From Aotearoamyces nothofagi (taxonomy: Eukaryota; Ascomycota; Leotiomycetes; Leotiales; Tympanidaceae): a DNA stretch of 64,000 nt. This document shows, piece after piece, positions 34,301-46,159 of the stretch. Each line of letters begins with the position of its first letter. Within the stretch, counting starts at the first letter, position 1. The DNA lies in NCBI GenBank assembly GCA_015345905.1, contig JADDTR010000002.1, positions 744,001 through 808,000 of the forward strand. Direction: 5' to 3'. The notes under the pieces are model-generated. The model saw only the letters and a list, made by a program, of their open reading frames with translations. It was not told where the DNA came from and ran no database searches. The position numbers and the translations under genes are program-made.

Positions 34301-35601
34301 TCTTACCAGGGACGAAGCCGACTTCGACATAGGACTCATGGCGTGAGCGGCTTCCAAGCAGAGGTTTTCCCGTCTAACGCCGTCGGTTCTTGAGACAGAA
34401 CGTGGTCAAAGCAAGCAAATAGCTACTGTGCAGTACAATACCAATGTTAGCCGGATCTAGGTGGCTATAGCGGTAGCCAGCAATCACACATCAACCAGGA
34501 TGTGCAAAGTATACAGCCATCGACGAGAGCTTCCTCCAGCTATACTTCGTATAGTGTATCGTGTACCTCTAATGCTGCCGATGTATATTATACCTCTGGA
34601 AGCAAGGCAGATTTCATCTGCACTACTTACTGTTGGTGAAGATGACCTGTCACCAGCTTCGAAGGCCTTGCAACATCATTCGTTTTATGCCAGTACTGTA
34701 GTCCCGACACCCAGATACGGTACTGCCACATACATTGGGAAAGGGGATGAACAGCCCTGGTGGTGGATGCTGCCGTTTGTCCAAGTCAGAGGCACACTGG
34801 CCATCCCTGGACCCTACGACTACTAGCACAGCGTCACGGTTCGCCCTGCTTTCCCGCACCCTTTGCACTCTTGACCTTGACCCTCTGTCCCATCTAACCG
34901 CCAATCCCGGAATCCCCTCTGGCATCTTGCACTTCTGTACTTGCTTCTTCGCAGCTGGAAAGGGTGCTGAGGCAGTGGGAGCCACACGCTTCGTGCCTCC
35001 GCCAGTGATTGGCACATTGTAACCCGCCGGCACCCTCGCAAACTCTACCCGCCTCTAGCTCCAGGGCGCAGAGTACCCCTGACCCTCGCTCCATTACCTT
35101 AGTTGTCGGCCCCCCTCGCTTGTCCAGAACGGTCGTTCGTGCACATAATTATCTCCATCCCCTTATTCTGGTATGGACTGTTTTGAAACTCTGCCGCCTC
35201 CTCATCTCCCTACATTCCTACAAAGTCTATTCCTATGCGCATGTCACGGCGCCGGCAACACTGTCTACATTCCAGTCGTCAGTGTAACATCACGATTGCG
35301 ATAAGTGAATCAGTGAATGGTAATCTACGTCAACAACTAGCGACGCGTCGGACGGAATCCCGCCTGCCTGCATACTGTGACTCTCGATCCAGAAATCCCG
35401 GTCAATAAGAATCTATACAGGAGGAGGCTGCGCGAGTGCTCTGACAACGGTTTCTACCCTGTGCCCGCGTCTGCGCATCTGCAGCATATGTTGCCAGCTT
35501 AGGCCTGCTACATACAGAAGGAAATCCAAACAACACACCCCAGAGTCAGAACCTCTCCTCAGAATCTCAGGTTTTGTTGCGACGAAGAATATAACAGAGC
35601 C
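31316..35601. other. 4.3-kb gene-free block upstream of the kinesin gene
   Basis: No gene I can support. It contains a cluster of GCATG/TGCAT words (32325-32480), a 15-bp tandem repeat (32543-32580), a CGCGTCCCG-rich run near 33105-33137, and overlapping short frames without domain content. The last few hundred bases should hold the kinesin promoter and leader. Confidence 0.45.
32543..32580 (+). repeat. 15-bp tandem repeat
   Basis: Two and a half copies of CTGTGTAGTCTGTGA in direct tandem. An 11-bp tandem, TGCATGGAGTT, lies about 100 bp earlier (32440-32461). Confidence 0.7.
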
Positions 35602-38600
35602 ATGGCAAGCTCTCCGCCTGGGTCGCCTCCTGGCATACCACAGCGGCCGATGAGTGCAATGATACGGTCACCGAGGAGTAGCAGTCGTATGAGCATGGCA
35701 AGCAAAGCAGGAGGAGGCAGTAGAGCGTCAGATGAGGATGGAAAGACATCTGTGAGAGTTGGTAAGGCGGACTGTTCTCAGCCAGCACCAGATTGGTACT
35801 GACTTTCTTACAGCTGTTCGTGTTCGCCCACCACTCAAACCGACAGATCCGGGCTTCGATCTTATTCCGCAAAGATTTCAACGATCCATGGTACAGGTCA
35901 CATCACCGACGAACTTAGCGATCGATTCGCCACAAGGTCGAAAGCTTTTCGTATTCGACAGGGTCTTTGATGAAGATGTCAGCCAAGAAGGCGTCTGGGA
36001 TTATCTGGTTGAAAGCGTCAATGCTTTCGTGCAAGGATACAATGTTTCCATGCTGGCATATGGGCAATCTGGTGCCGGAAAATCATACACTATGGGCACA
36101 TCAGGCGAAGCTGAGCAAGGCGATATGGACGCCATGGGTCAGTCTTCTATTTCATATATCTTCAATCCGAGGTGGTGACATGCTAGATGCTAGGAATCAA
36201 CAGAGGTGCTTGAACTAACACATGTGTTTACACTAGGCGTAATCCCACGTGCAGCAGCAGCTCTATTCGAGAAGCTTGACGGTCCACGACCGAATCTGAA
36301 CCGTAACTCCATGTCTGGACTGCGAACACCGACACGTTATTCGTCGGCTGGAGGCCCTCCACCAAGCAAGGCAGTAGAGAAGAACTGGACTCTAAAGGCA
36401 ACTTACCTCGAAATTTACAACGAGTCACTCCGAGATCTACTAGTTCCAGAGCATGTTCCACATGCTGAACGAGGCCAAGTTGCCATTCGTGAGGATACCA
36501 AGGGCCACATCCTTCTTACTGGACTCCACTCGGTTGATATTAACTCGGTGGACGATCTTCTTGCGGCACTCAACTTTGGTTCAATGATAAGACAGACAGA
36601 TTCTACCGCGATTAATGCAAAGTCATCCAGGTCTCATGCCGTTTTCAGCTTGAACCTTGTCCAGCGCAAAAGCAAGCAAGCCGTTACACCAGCTGCTGAG
36701 AAACGATTCTCAGTTCCTCTAGAGGCGATGACCGGGGGAGAAAGCTGGGTGACGACCAACAGCAAGCTTCACTTTGTTGATCTCGCTGGTAGCGAAAGAT
36801 TAAAAAATACCGGTGCACAAGGTGAACGCGCCAAGGAGGGTATTTCGATTAACGCTGGTTTGGCAAGTTTGGGCAAAGTCATCTCTCAACTCTCGTCACG
36901 TCAAGCTGGATCACACGTTTCTTATCGTGATTCGAAGCTTACAAGACTGCTTCAAGATTCACTTGGTGGAAATGCTATCACCTACATGATTGCCTGCGTA
37001 ACGCCCGCAGAGTTCCATCTAAGTGAGACACTCAACACTGTCCAATATGCACAGAGAGCTCGAGCAATTCAGAGCAAACCAAGGATACAACAGGTATCCG
37101 ATGAAACTGACAAGCAAGCCCTAATCGATCGCCTGAAAGCAGAAGTGGCATTCCTTCGAGAGCAAATTCGGAGCACTGAACGAAGCGGAGAACGTTCAGC
37201 GCGTGGTGGGCCTCTCAGTGAACGACCTGAGCGATCGAACGAACGCGAAATTGAGCTCCAGAACCAACTTCTCGACACTCAAGAGAGCTATACAACACTT
37301 AGCCAACGACATGCCAAACTTATCTCCCAGATGACAAAGGCACGTGATGGCGAAATTGCCGACAATCAGGCATTTGAAGACACTCTAGGCGACAGTGCAA
37401 CCGAACGACTAAAACGATCTAACTCTTTCGCAGAGGCTGTTGAGCAGGTCGTGCTTGAATACGAGAAGACAATCCAGAGCCTTGAGCAATCTTTATCGAG
37501 CACACGTGGCTCCTTGTCCAATATTGAAACGCAGCTTCTAGAGAAAGAAACTAAATTTGCATATGTTGAAACAGTCAACCAACAACTTCAAGATCGCCTG
37601 CATAAACTCCTAGAACGAGAAACTAGCACTGAGAGCTACCTGCACGATTTGGAAGCCAAGCTTGATGGCCACACGTCAGGAGAGGAGAAGAATTCTGCTA
37701 TTTTGATCGAGCTTCGCAAGGAGATCGCTAGGGTACGTGAAAACGAGGCTAGTTGCGAGGATTACATTTCTACATTAGAAGAACGTCTTGCCGAAGCAGA
37801 CTCAGATGCAGAGCTCATGCAGCGTGAAATCGAGCGATTAGAGCATGTCGTTGAGCGTCAACGAAGCCTAGGAAAGTTAGATAATCTTCTCTATGAGCTT
37901 GATCATATTCAGCAGGGAGGAAACCACGTTGCACAGGAACCTAAGCAAATCAATGGGCTTGAAGATTTGGTTCATTCTCGTAAGGAGAGTCTCGCCAGCC
38001 GACGCAGCCATAAGGACACAATCCATGAGACTGATGAGGGCGAGTCTGACATTGAGGGAGACGACCCCACTCCGGTCCTCAGCCCGGACAACGGATCACG
38101 ATCGGAAAGTGACGGGCCTTTCGACAACGGAGAGTCAATCGAAACCGATGAGTCTGAGCAAACATTACTTGAAAAAATCCCGCAGGCACAATACGCCTCC
38201 CAGAGTCCGGCCCAGTCCAAATTTGTAGCGGAAAAACTAGAAAGCGTTAACCAGGAATTATTTGATCTCCGTGTGGAGCACGAAACGACCATAAACGAAT
38301 TCGATCTACTTTCAGCCAAATACGACGAAGCTCTCCGTACTCTTGCCGAACTACAAGATGCCGTGGATGAAGCACGTCATCCTGCCGCTCGTGACTCTAT
38401 CTTGTCCATGTCTACATCTACACCGATAGAGACAAGGCCGACCTCTTTTTTAGCAGACGCGAGGGTGATCGAGTTAAAGGAATTTGGAGGACAATTATCA
38501 TCTTCGCGATCGCTGTCATCGGAATTGTCCTCAGCTGGGGAATTGCCCAGTACAATGGAACTATCTGATGCTGAAGCCGCAATTAAGAAGTCGGAGTCAG

Positions 38601-41114
38601 AGGATGTGCAGAGCGTGGCACATAGTGACGAGACAGTAGCGGTGGAGGTGGAGAAGTTAAGAATACTAGCAGAAGAGAGAGAAAAGGCGCAACATGAGCT
38701 GACTGAAAAATATGGGCAACTGCAAGAACAGCATTTGGAGACGCTCGACGTGGTAGAGGAGCTGAGATCAGAGCTGCAGAAGGCCAAGCTGGCAGAGTCA
38801 ACGTTGCCACGCTCGTCGTCGCCAGTTATCCGTCGGAAATCAAGCCAGAATGTTATGATCATTGATCGTGCTCACCGGTCATTCGCGTCGCTGAGGAATA
38901 TTGCAACGGAAAACTTCGAAAAGCAGCCAGACGTGATGCAGAATTTCGAGCTCAATCTTAACTCAGCAATGCACGAGCTGCACACCAGATCAGAACGTGT
39001 TCAAGAGTTGGAGGCGGATATCGCTGCTGTCAGGAAGGAGATGGAGACAAAGATGACTATTATCTCTGGTCTGACTCGTGAAAGATCAAGTATGAAGAAT
39101 TCATCGCCAATGGATATGTCAGTAGTTTCAACGATGCGTGATCAGCTGCTCCAGAGCGAGAACCAAATTAGAGTTCTACAAGAGACTCACCAATTGCGCG
39201 AGAAGGAACTGTCTGACGAGGTTGAGGCACTTCGCGCTTCAATCGAAGCTCATTCTCAATCTACTGCAACAGGGCAAGAAAGATCTATTGGAGAGCGCAA
39301 TGACCAAAAGGTCGCTCAGGACAACAAGATTGCGAGCCTAGAGGCTGAATTGGCCAACTGGGAAGGTAGACATCAGGCTGCACTCATATCAATGCAAGCA
39401 TCCGAGAAACAGCTTTTGGAAACTATTTCTGAGCTCGAAAGTCGCATGGAAGCTGCAGAGGCTGCTAGCCCTCCGGCAGTAACAATGGACCTTGCGAATG
39501 GCGCTGCTATTGAGCATGAAGCGCAGGATGACAGGGTCAAGGTGGATGGCTACGAGCAGTATCGTGCGAAGCATCAAGACCTTGTTGATACGCTGCAAAA
39601 GGAGATTGAAGAGCATAAGGCAGCTGTTAGCGCTAATGCTACGCGTATCGCTGAACTTGAGCAATACCATTCTGCGACACGAGCACAACTAGATGATGTG
39701 ACCACCTTGAGAGATGCAGCAGCCGCAGAAATTGAAGAGCATAAGAACCTTGTCTCAAAGCTGGAACAACAAATTACTAGTCATGAGAACGTCATCAAAT
39801 CACACCAGGACGGTCTCACCCTATTGCAAGCCAACCACGCTCGCGAGGTGGAAGAGATCAAGTCCACAGCCACAGCAGAGTTCAATGCCCAATTTTCTGA
39901 GTTGAACTCAAAGCACGAAGCTATGACCAAGGCTCTCCAAGATGAGCTTGCAGAATCTCGTGAAGATCTCACGAAGGTTGCTACACAGATTGCTTTTGCT
40001 CTCGGCATCGATGTCAGCGTTGATAAACTTCAGGAGAGAATAAGTGAAATACTTGCCGACCATCACGCTCTGCATGCAGAGAAACAGAAGAGTACAGAAT
40101 ATGAGAAACACGTTATTGAACTCTCTTCGATCAATGACACCGTCATGAAGGAACTGGAGACTGTGAAGGCTGAGCTTGCAGATCTATTAAAACAGACCGC
40201 AGATGGTGCCAAGCTCAAGGACGAACATGCGACTGTGTCTGAACAACTTAGGGCACTAAAGAAGGAGATGTCGGATCTGGAGACAAAGAACAAGAAGAAT
40301 TCTCGACTCGTTGAGGAGCTCGAGGATCAACTTGCATCCAACTTTGATCAGCATCAAATCGCCAATAATCGCTTGTCCACTCTTCAGACCGAGCGCAATG
40401 CTCAATTAGATGAGGCAAATTCTCTTGCAGCTCGAACACAGGCCGAATTGGAGACTGTCAAGGAAGAATATGCAAGTCTTCAAGTAAGTAGTAACCTTTG
40501 CACAACTAGAAAAGTAGTCACTAATCAATTAGCAGGCTAAATATGATGAGGTTCAATTGTCGAATGATGAAACTGCTAAGAGATCAAATTCTTTGCTCCG
40601 CAAGACTGCATCTGTTGCATCACTGCCATCGCCACCACCCGCCATTCCGTTACCGCCTCTTCCAAACAGCCTTAACGCATCAGTATCACCATCTCTTGGC
40701 AATGCAGCCAATGTTCCAGTTCCATCGACGCCAACTCTGAATAGACCCATGTCTAAAGATCTTGCTCTCGCTCAAATCCAAGAAGACCAAGAGGCGCGCA
40801 TTCGCACTATTGAAAAGCACCTATTTGCCGAAAAGCAACTTACTTCTACTCTTGAAGAAGCCTTGACAGATCTTGAGCGGCAATCTAACAAAGTGAAGGC
40901 TGATTGTGATGCATGGAGGCGAAGAGCCGCGGACCTAGAACTAGAGGTCAAGGAACTCAAAAGCCGCCCAGAGCAAGAAAATAGGTGGAGTATCCACCAG
41001 GTGGAGGAGGAGAGAAAGAAGAGAAAGGATGCAGAGATTGCAAGGGCGCATCTTGAGGAGAGGATGAATGCTATCAACAAGAAGAAGAAGAAGGGCAGCC
41101 TTAATTGTTTCTAG
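35602..41114 (+). CDS. N-terminal-motor kinesin with long coiled coil (kinesin-4/KIF21-like)
   Basis: Exons 35602-35761, 35814-36137, 36237-40483 and 40536-41114 (introns of 52, 99 and 52 nt) encode 1,769 residues. This microtubule motor has its P-loop GQSGAGKSYTMG at about residues 137-148, switch I NAKSSRSH near 287 and switch II DLAGSE near 342. A motor-neck junction follows (ARAIQSKP). An insertion of about 35 residues rich in Pro/Ser/Asn follows the first motor segment (PRPNLNRNSMSGL onward), before the LKATYLEIYNE block. Heptad-rich coiled coil then runs through most of the remaining 1,300 residues, interrupted by acidic and Ser-rich linkers. The N terminus (1-50) is Ser/Pro-rich. The C terminus is polybasic and ends KKKKKGSLNCF. 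The kinesin assignment is certain; the subfamily is inferred from motor position and length. Confidence 0.95.
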
Positions 41115-41789
41115 GTCATCCTGTTATATTTTTGGCGTTTTCTGGTTGCATTACTTCAGCAAGCGACGACTAATTCCTTCTTTACTGTTGCGCTTCAAAC
41201 ATCTTATGCTATTCCCAGCGAGCGAAACGCCTTTCACGATTTCCTTGTTCGTTCGATAAACACGAGCCTTTCTTTGCACAACATTGTCCAAACGGACGCA
41301 CCCTTTACATAATTCACTTCTGAGATACCATCATCGCCTTTTCTTTCTGGTGCTCGTCTGCCCGCGCGTGAGGCGTCGTGGCACGGCTGTTTTCCTTTTT
41401 ACTTCATGGCTCTGACGTAGATGAGGAGGGAGAGGAGGTCACTGAATCGGATGCGGGACGATGGGATGACGGTGGATGTTCTGAGAAAAGAACTTAGACG
41501 GCGATGGGGTGCGAGCAGATTGGAGTGGGCGGGTGAGAGGGGAGGAGATTGGAGGAGATATACCAATAAAACGCTTTTGACGTGCTGATTTGGTACACAT
41601 ATGTGATTGATGATAATGTGAAATTGTGTGTGGTGACCTAGCCCAGAGGATTTTGTTTTCAAGTAGCTGCTATTGCTGCTCCGTTGGATTCTTTCGGCAT
41701 TTTCGGAAATGCGCTGAAATCGGACAATGGTAATTTGTAAACTCGTCTTTTCGATAGTAGAAAGCTGCTCCTAAGTTCTAATTCTACCC
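41115..41789. other. intergenic region between convergent genes
   Basis: The 3' flanks of the kinesin and of the minus-strand dehydrogenase meet here. No gene or notable element seen. Confidence 0.5.
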
Positions 41790-42773
41790 CTAAATCGTCT
41801 TCCCGCCATCCACCTCCCAACACTGTCCTGTAACGAACCTACTCTCCCCGCCCGCCAAAAACAGGCACATATCTGCAACGTCTCTCGGCTCACAAAGTCT
41901 TCCCAGGGGTACATCGGCCACAAACTGGCTCCTCGCCTCCACACTGTCCTCTTTCCCCGTAAACACACTGAACAGCCCCGTAGCGCCGAGAAGCGGGCAC
42001 ACGGCGTTGACTCGTATACCGTGCTTGCCGTATTCAGCAGCGAGACCTTTGGTGGCGTTGTAGACGGCGCCCTTGGAGGCGTTGTACCAGACCAGACCGG
42101 GGCGTGGGCGAGTGGCACCGGTGGAGGCGATGTTGATTATGGAACCAGGGGAGGAGGTGTTGAGGAGGTGCGCGATGAAGGCGTGGGTGCTGAGGAAGAT
42201 GGATTTGACGTTTGTGAGGAAGACGGTGTCGAATTCGGACGAGGTGACCTCTAGCGTAGGCTGATGGAAAGTAAAGTTAGCTGGGACTTGGAAATTGGGG
42301 TCTAAGACGTCCTTTGGTGCAGTACTGTGGACGGGGTGTTCCATGATTCTTTCTTGTGAGACGGGCTACGTATGATGGGAAGGGACGAGATGAAATGGAA
42401 TTTGAAAACAGACCTTGTTCTGGTAGGAAGTACCTGCGTTGTTTACCAAGACATCGACTTTCTTAAATCTTTGCAGTGCAAATTTCATGAGGCTCGTCCA
42501 GTCGGACTCGAGAGTCACATTTGTCTGGTGAAAGGTTATGGAGAAGGGTATTTGCGAGGCTACTCGTTCGCCGCCTTCCTTGTTGATGTCGGCGATGATG
42601 ACTTGGGCGCCTTCGGAGGCGAAACGGAGGGCAATGGCCTCACCGTAGCCAGAACCGCCGCCTGGATATCGTCAGTGGGATTCGCGGATGGGGGAGAGAA
42701 AAAAGGGCTAGAGAAACTTGCCGGTTACGATTGCGACTTTGCCCTGAAGGCGATCGCCTGCTAATGGAGGCAT
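41790..42773 (-). CDS. short-chain dehydrogenase/reductase (FabG/glucose-dehydrogenase-like)
   Basis: Minus-strand exons 42773-42722, 42661-42414 and 42260-41790 give 256 residues. The first intron starts GCAAGT (GC-AG type) and joins VTG to GGSGYGEAIA, rebuilding the TGxxxGxG cofactor motif. The second intron is 153 nt with an AGCTAAC branch and CATCAG acceptor, and joins LVNNAGTSYQNK to PTLEVTSSEF. Catalytic parts are Ser in INIASTGA and WYNASKGA. Only with this splicing do all classical SDR motifs appear in order. The closest look-alikes are 3-oxoacyl reductases and glucose 1-dehydrogenases. The substrate cannot be read from sequence, and the C-terminal WEVDGGKTI is typical of the family. 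Confidence 0.92.
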
Positions 42774-43298
42774 TGTTATTTGAGGATGTTAAGGGCAAGC
42801 AAGTAAGTCAATTACGTTCGAGAGAAGAAGAAGAAATACTAGGGATGATATACATATATACATACGGGGGCAACGCAGGTGATGACGTTGCAGCGCAGCC
42901 ATGACTAGTAGTGTCCTATGCGGGGAAGCGGGGAAAGCTTGCGCCAAGTTCGAACCATGGCAGTAGAGCTCGAAGATTGTGAACCAAATCTACGTCGTAT
43001 GGCCAGTCAATACCACTGTATGAAGATCTGGGGATTGGATATAATGCCTGTTTTAGATATACACGCCGTTAAGGGAGATGGCGAGCGTTGATTACCTTCC
43101 AGTTGTATTTAAGAGGGGCAAGTCGTGGCGCTAACCCTCCGCGTCTCCAATTTCCAAAACACGGGGGACGGTGCGTCATCGTCCTTGCTTTTAGATATCT
43201 CTCTTCATGCCGTCCAACTACATTACACCTCCATCTACCCATTCCGCACGTTTCTTCCATATTACCCGAGGCCTCTGTATCGTCTTCAGCTACGAGAT
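42774..43298. promoter_or_regulatory. divergent promoter region
   Basis: About 525 bp between the start codons of the minus-strand dehydrogenase and the plus-strand dehydratase. No specific binding motif was recognised. Confidence 0.4.
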
Positions 43299-44456
43299 AT
43301 GTCACGGGTATGTCGCCGTCTCTACACCACCAGCACGGCCACAGCGGAGGAAACCGCACGTCGATTTCTGAAGAAATTCAAGTCAGCACGCCCGAATAAG
43401 TCTAGAATAGTTGCAGACCATCGCCAGCTGCAACGTCTCGCGGCTGCGCTCAGTCGGCCCATCCAGAATGCATCTACCAAGTGGACTGTGCTTGACAGAA
43501 CCCACGCGTCAGCCGGCTTTGTTTCAACTCCGGGATCTATTCCTGCGTGCCATCACTTTGTATTCTTCACACCAACTCAATTAGATGGCGCGCTGGGTAA
43601 AGATGGGAGTGACTCGTCTTATAATCCCACAGCACCATTTACACGGCGCATGTGGGCAGGTGGAGAGTTGCGGTGGGATGTGGCTGATCCACCAGACGGC
43701 AACGCTAGATATAGAGCAGAACTAAATGTCGGAGGCAAATTAATTGAGAGAACAAAGGTCTTGAGCGCAGAAGCAAAGGTTACCAAGTCAGGAGAACCAA
43801 TGGTGGTGGTAAGCGTGGAGAAGCTAATTACAATTGATTTTAAGAATGAGTTGCAGGATGCGTTGATTGAACGACGGTAACTCTTCCCTTACGGATGGGG
43901 CACATTAGCAATCTGTCGCCTTGGATCTCTGCACTTAGGCTGACATTTGTTACCGGGCAGTAATTGGGTCTTTCTACCAGAAATCACGGTCCCTATGACA
44001 CCGGTCCCAAAGCCAACACCAGTTCCCTTCCCCGAAGCCAAATACGTCCGTGATTTCATCCAGACGCCCGTGTCGCTCTTCCGGTTCTCGGCTTTGACGT
44101 TCAACGCACATAGGATCCATTACGACCGGGACTGGTGCCGGGACGTTGAAGGGCATCGTGACTTGGTTGTCCACGGACCACTCTGCCTCATCAATATAGT
44201 GGATCTGTGGAGAAATGTGCATGGATGTGGTATTCCAACTCCGGATAAAGTGACCTACAGAGCTACTCATCCCATATATGTGGGAGAGAAGTACAGGGTT
44301 CTAATGGATGAGGAGAAGGATAATATGTCAGACGCGAGGATTGTGGACAGCTATGGAAATGTCTGTATGACTGCAAGCATAAAGAGAGCTGTTAGATACA
44401 AAGTCTTCAAAATGGTTCAATTAGAAAGAGATAATAACGACTCTTTAGAGGCTTAG
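43299..44456 (+). CDS. HTD2: mitochondrial hydroxyacyl-thioester dehydratase type 2 (HotDog fold)
   Basis: Exons 43299-43876 and 43961-44456 (84-nt intron ending CCGGGCAG) encode 357 residues, matching fungal Htd2-type proteins. The start at 43299 gives MSRVCRRLYTTSTATAEETARR in a basic, hydroxylated, acid-poor N terminus typical of a mitochondrial presequence. Visible family blocks are FFTPTQLDGALGKDGSD, RMWAGGEL, FSALTFNAHRIHYD (the HotDog catalytic helix with His) and the EGHRDLVVHGPL motif. Htd2 dehydrates 3-hydroxyacyl-ACP in mitochondrial type II fatty-acid synthesis, which supplies octanoate for lipoate. A related possibility is a mesaconyl-CoA-hydratase-like enzyme of the same fold. 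Confidence 0.9.
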
Positions 44457-44775
44457 ATATAAGCTTTTATCATCTAGACATTGTTCAGGGATTATAATAT
44501 GGCTAGATCTGTCAGATCTAAGTGCTCATTATAAAAAGATATCAATATTTGTGAAAACGGCAAGTTACCATCATAAGGTATCATCAGGTCAGTCATAGAA
44601 AACCTTCCACATTCAGATGAGACTGCAGGCTGATAATTTCCCCTATGACTTGCATACCAGGCCTTGTGAACCAAATATCAAGTCTTGATTTCAGATGAAT
44701 GGAGAAGGTCTACAGATTACTTCACATCAACCAAGTCCTCAAGCAATATAATGGCCATACCGTCATTGAATCTAC
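44457..44775. other. short convergent intergenic region
   Basis: 3' flanks of the dehydratase and of the minus-strand secreted protein. No feature seen. Confidence 0.5.
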
Positions 44776-45404
44776 CTAGCTCAACTGCGTCGACAAAGCC
44801 GTAACTTGATCCTGGGTAGCCTGATCCTCAGTACCCGCATTACTAATAACCTTGCCCAGCAAATGCTCCACCGTCTGGCCGGGATCCGTGATAGCCGTTC
44901 CCTGCGCCGTCAAGATCCTCGCGATCTGGAAGCTCAAGAAGAATTTTGGGTCCTTGACCGCGAGGCTTCCGCCGACGGATCGCAGGCCTGCCTCAGTGGC
45001 GAGGTAGACGTTGAGCTCGTTCTGGAAGAGCGTCAGGTTGGACGAGGCGAGCGGGTCGGCGGTTGCGAAGGTCTGCAGCGCGAAGTTGAGAGGTGTCAAG
45101 TCCGAGTCGGCGAAGTTGATCGAGCTGAATGAGATATCGCCCGAGGTGACGTCTGGCACTGTTGCGATGGTCGTGGTCTTGGTGTTGCAGGTTATGACAT
45201 CCTGGATCGAAGTTACCGTGTCTTGGACTTCTGCTGGAAGGGCTACGTCGCCGACTACGAAGCATGCAGTGGCCGCTCGACGATCGATGACCGGAACTAT
45301 ATGTCTGTTAGCTTTTCATAACTGGCGGGAATTGGTTGGATAGACGCGCCTGCCAGTACGGCATTCAGCAGCATTGGAGCAAAGGCGAGAACCGAGAGGA
45401 TCAT
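44776..45404 (-). CDS. secreted fungal protein of unknown function
   Basis: The minus-strand start at 45404 gives the signal peptide MILSVLAFAPMLLNAVLAGA. The body (exon 45296-44776) begins VIDRRAATACFVVGDVALP and continues through IPDVTSGDISFSS-type, FQNELNVYLATEAGLRSVGG and FFLSFQIARI blocks to VTALSTQLS. The junction is uncertain. A 26-nt intron (45297-45322, GTTATG, AGCTAAC, TATAG) gives 200 residues and retains VIDRR. A 47-nt choice (45276-45322) is also in frame. Two cysteines (TACFVV, ITCNT) could pair. From memory, similar secreted proteins in plant-associated ascomycetes are sometimes mislabelled as a ribosomal protein S17; nothing here looks ribosomal. Function unknown; probably extracellular or wall-associated. 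Confidence 0.75.
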
Positions 45405-46159
45405 GATGATGGGATGCTGCAGCTCGCGAGTAACGATTGAATATGAATTAGGAGATTCCAACGAAAGTATGAGAGATATGGAAATGCAAGACCAGCTGTG
45501 CGATTGAACAGAATATAATATACAGTACAGAACAAGAAAAGAATGTATTGTGCAGTTCGAAAGGAAAGTCCAGAAAGGATGGACGGACAATCTTATAAAC
45601 ATACCCTTGGCCACCTCGCATCAGATTGCCAAGATCTATCTCGCCGGCACCATTTCATAGCTTGACACAATTGGCAGCCCTTCGCGACAGCATGCTAGCA
45701 GAATCGGCTCACCCTGCAGGTACTTCGGATGAACGTCCTTATTGCCAGAGTCGTTCTGACACGGCGTTTGGTGTTGTGATACATCGATGGTGTCAGGATG
45801 AACGCAAGCGAGGAACCTTTATTGTAGGAGCGAACCAAGCGCAGTCATCTCAAGACATGGTGAGATGTGCACAAGGTGCTCTGCGATGAAGTTATTCATC
45901 TGTAATTTATAAAGGTGGTTAGTAGCTTCGGTAGTTATTGGCAAGGCTATCAAGACCGAGTCTCATTGCAATATTCTGCATACTGGCAGCGGGTATGCGA
46001 ATTGATACCCAAGCTATTATTATAATCTTTTAAAAGTCTTTTCTACGGTTTCGGCTACAAATCTAAACTTGGTATTGTCTAAACCTTTATTAATTGGGAA
46101 CCCGTCTTAGCCATCCTTTATTTTATACCTCTAATCCCGACAATGCTGACCTAACCAGT
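45405..46159. other. intergenic region
   Basis: Upstream of the secreted-protein gene and downstream of the carrier gene (both minus). AT-rich around 45990-46120. No gene seen. Confidence 0.45.

Noticed and set aside
42261-42413. Apparent N-terminal extension of the minus-strand dehydrogenase (MEHPVHSTAPK...)
   Set aside because: It lies inside an intron with a clear AGCTAAC branch and CATCAG acceptor; splicing restores the SDR core.
42940-42965. GGTTCGAACT-like tRNA T-loop on the minus strand
   Set aside because: No matching A box, anticodon arm or acceptor stem could be found around it.
44993-45265. Arg-rich open frame on the minus strand
   Set aside because: It overlaps the secreted-protein exon in another frame; the alternative frame has the signal peptide and family-like blocks.
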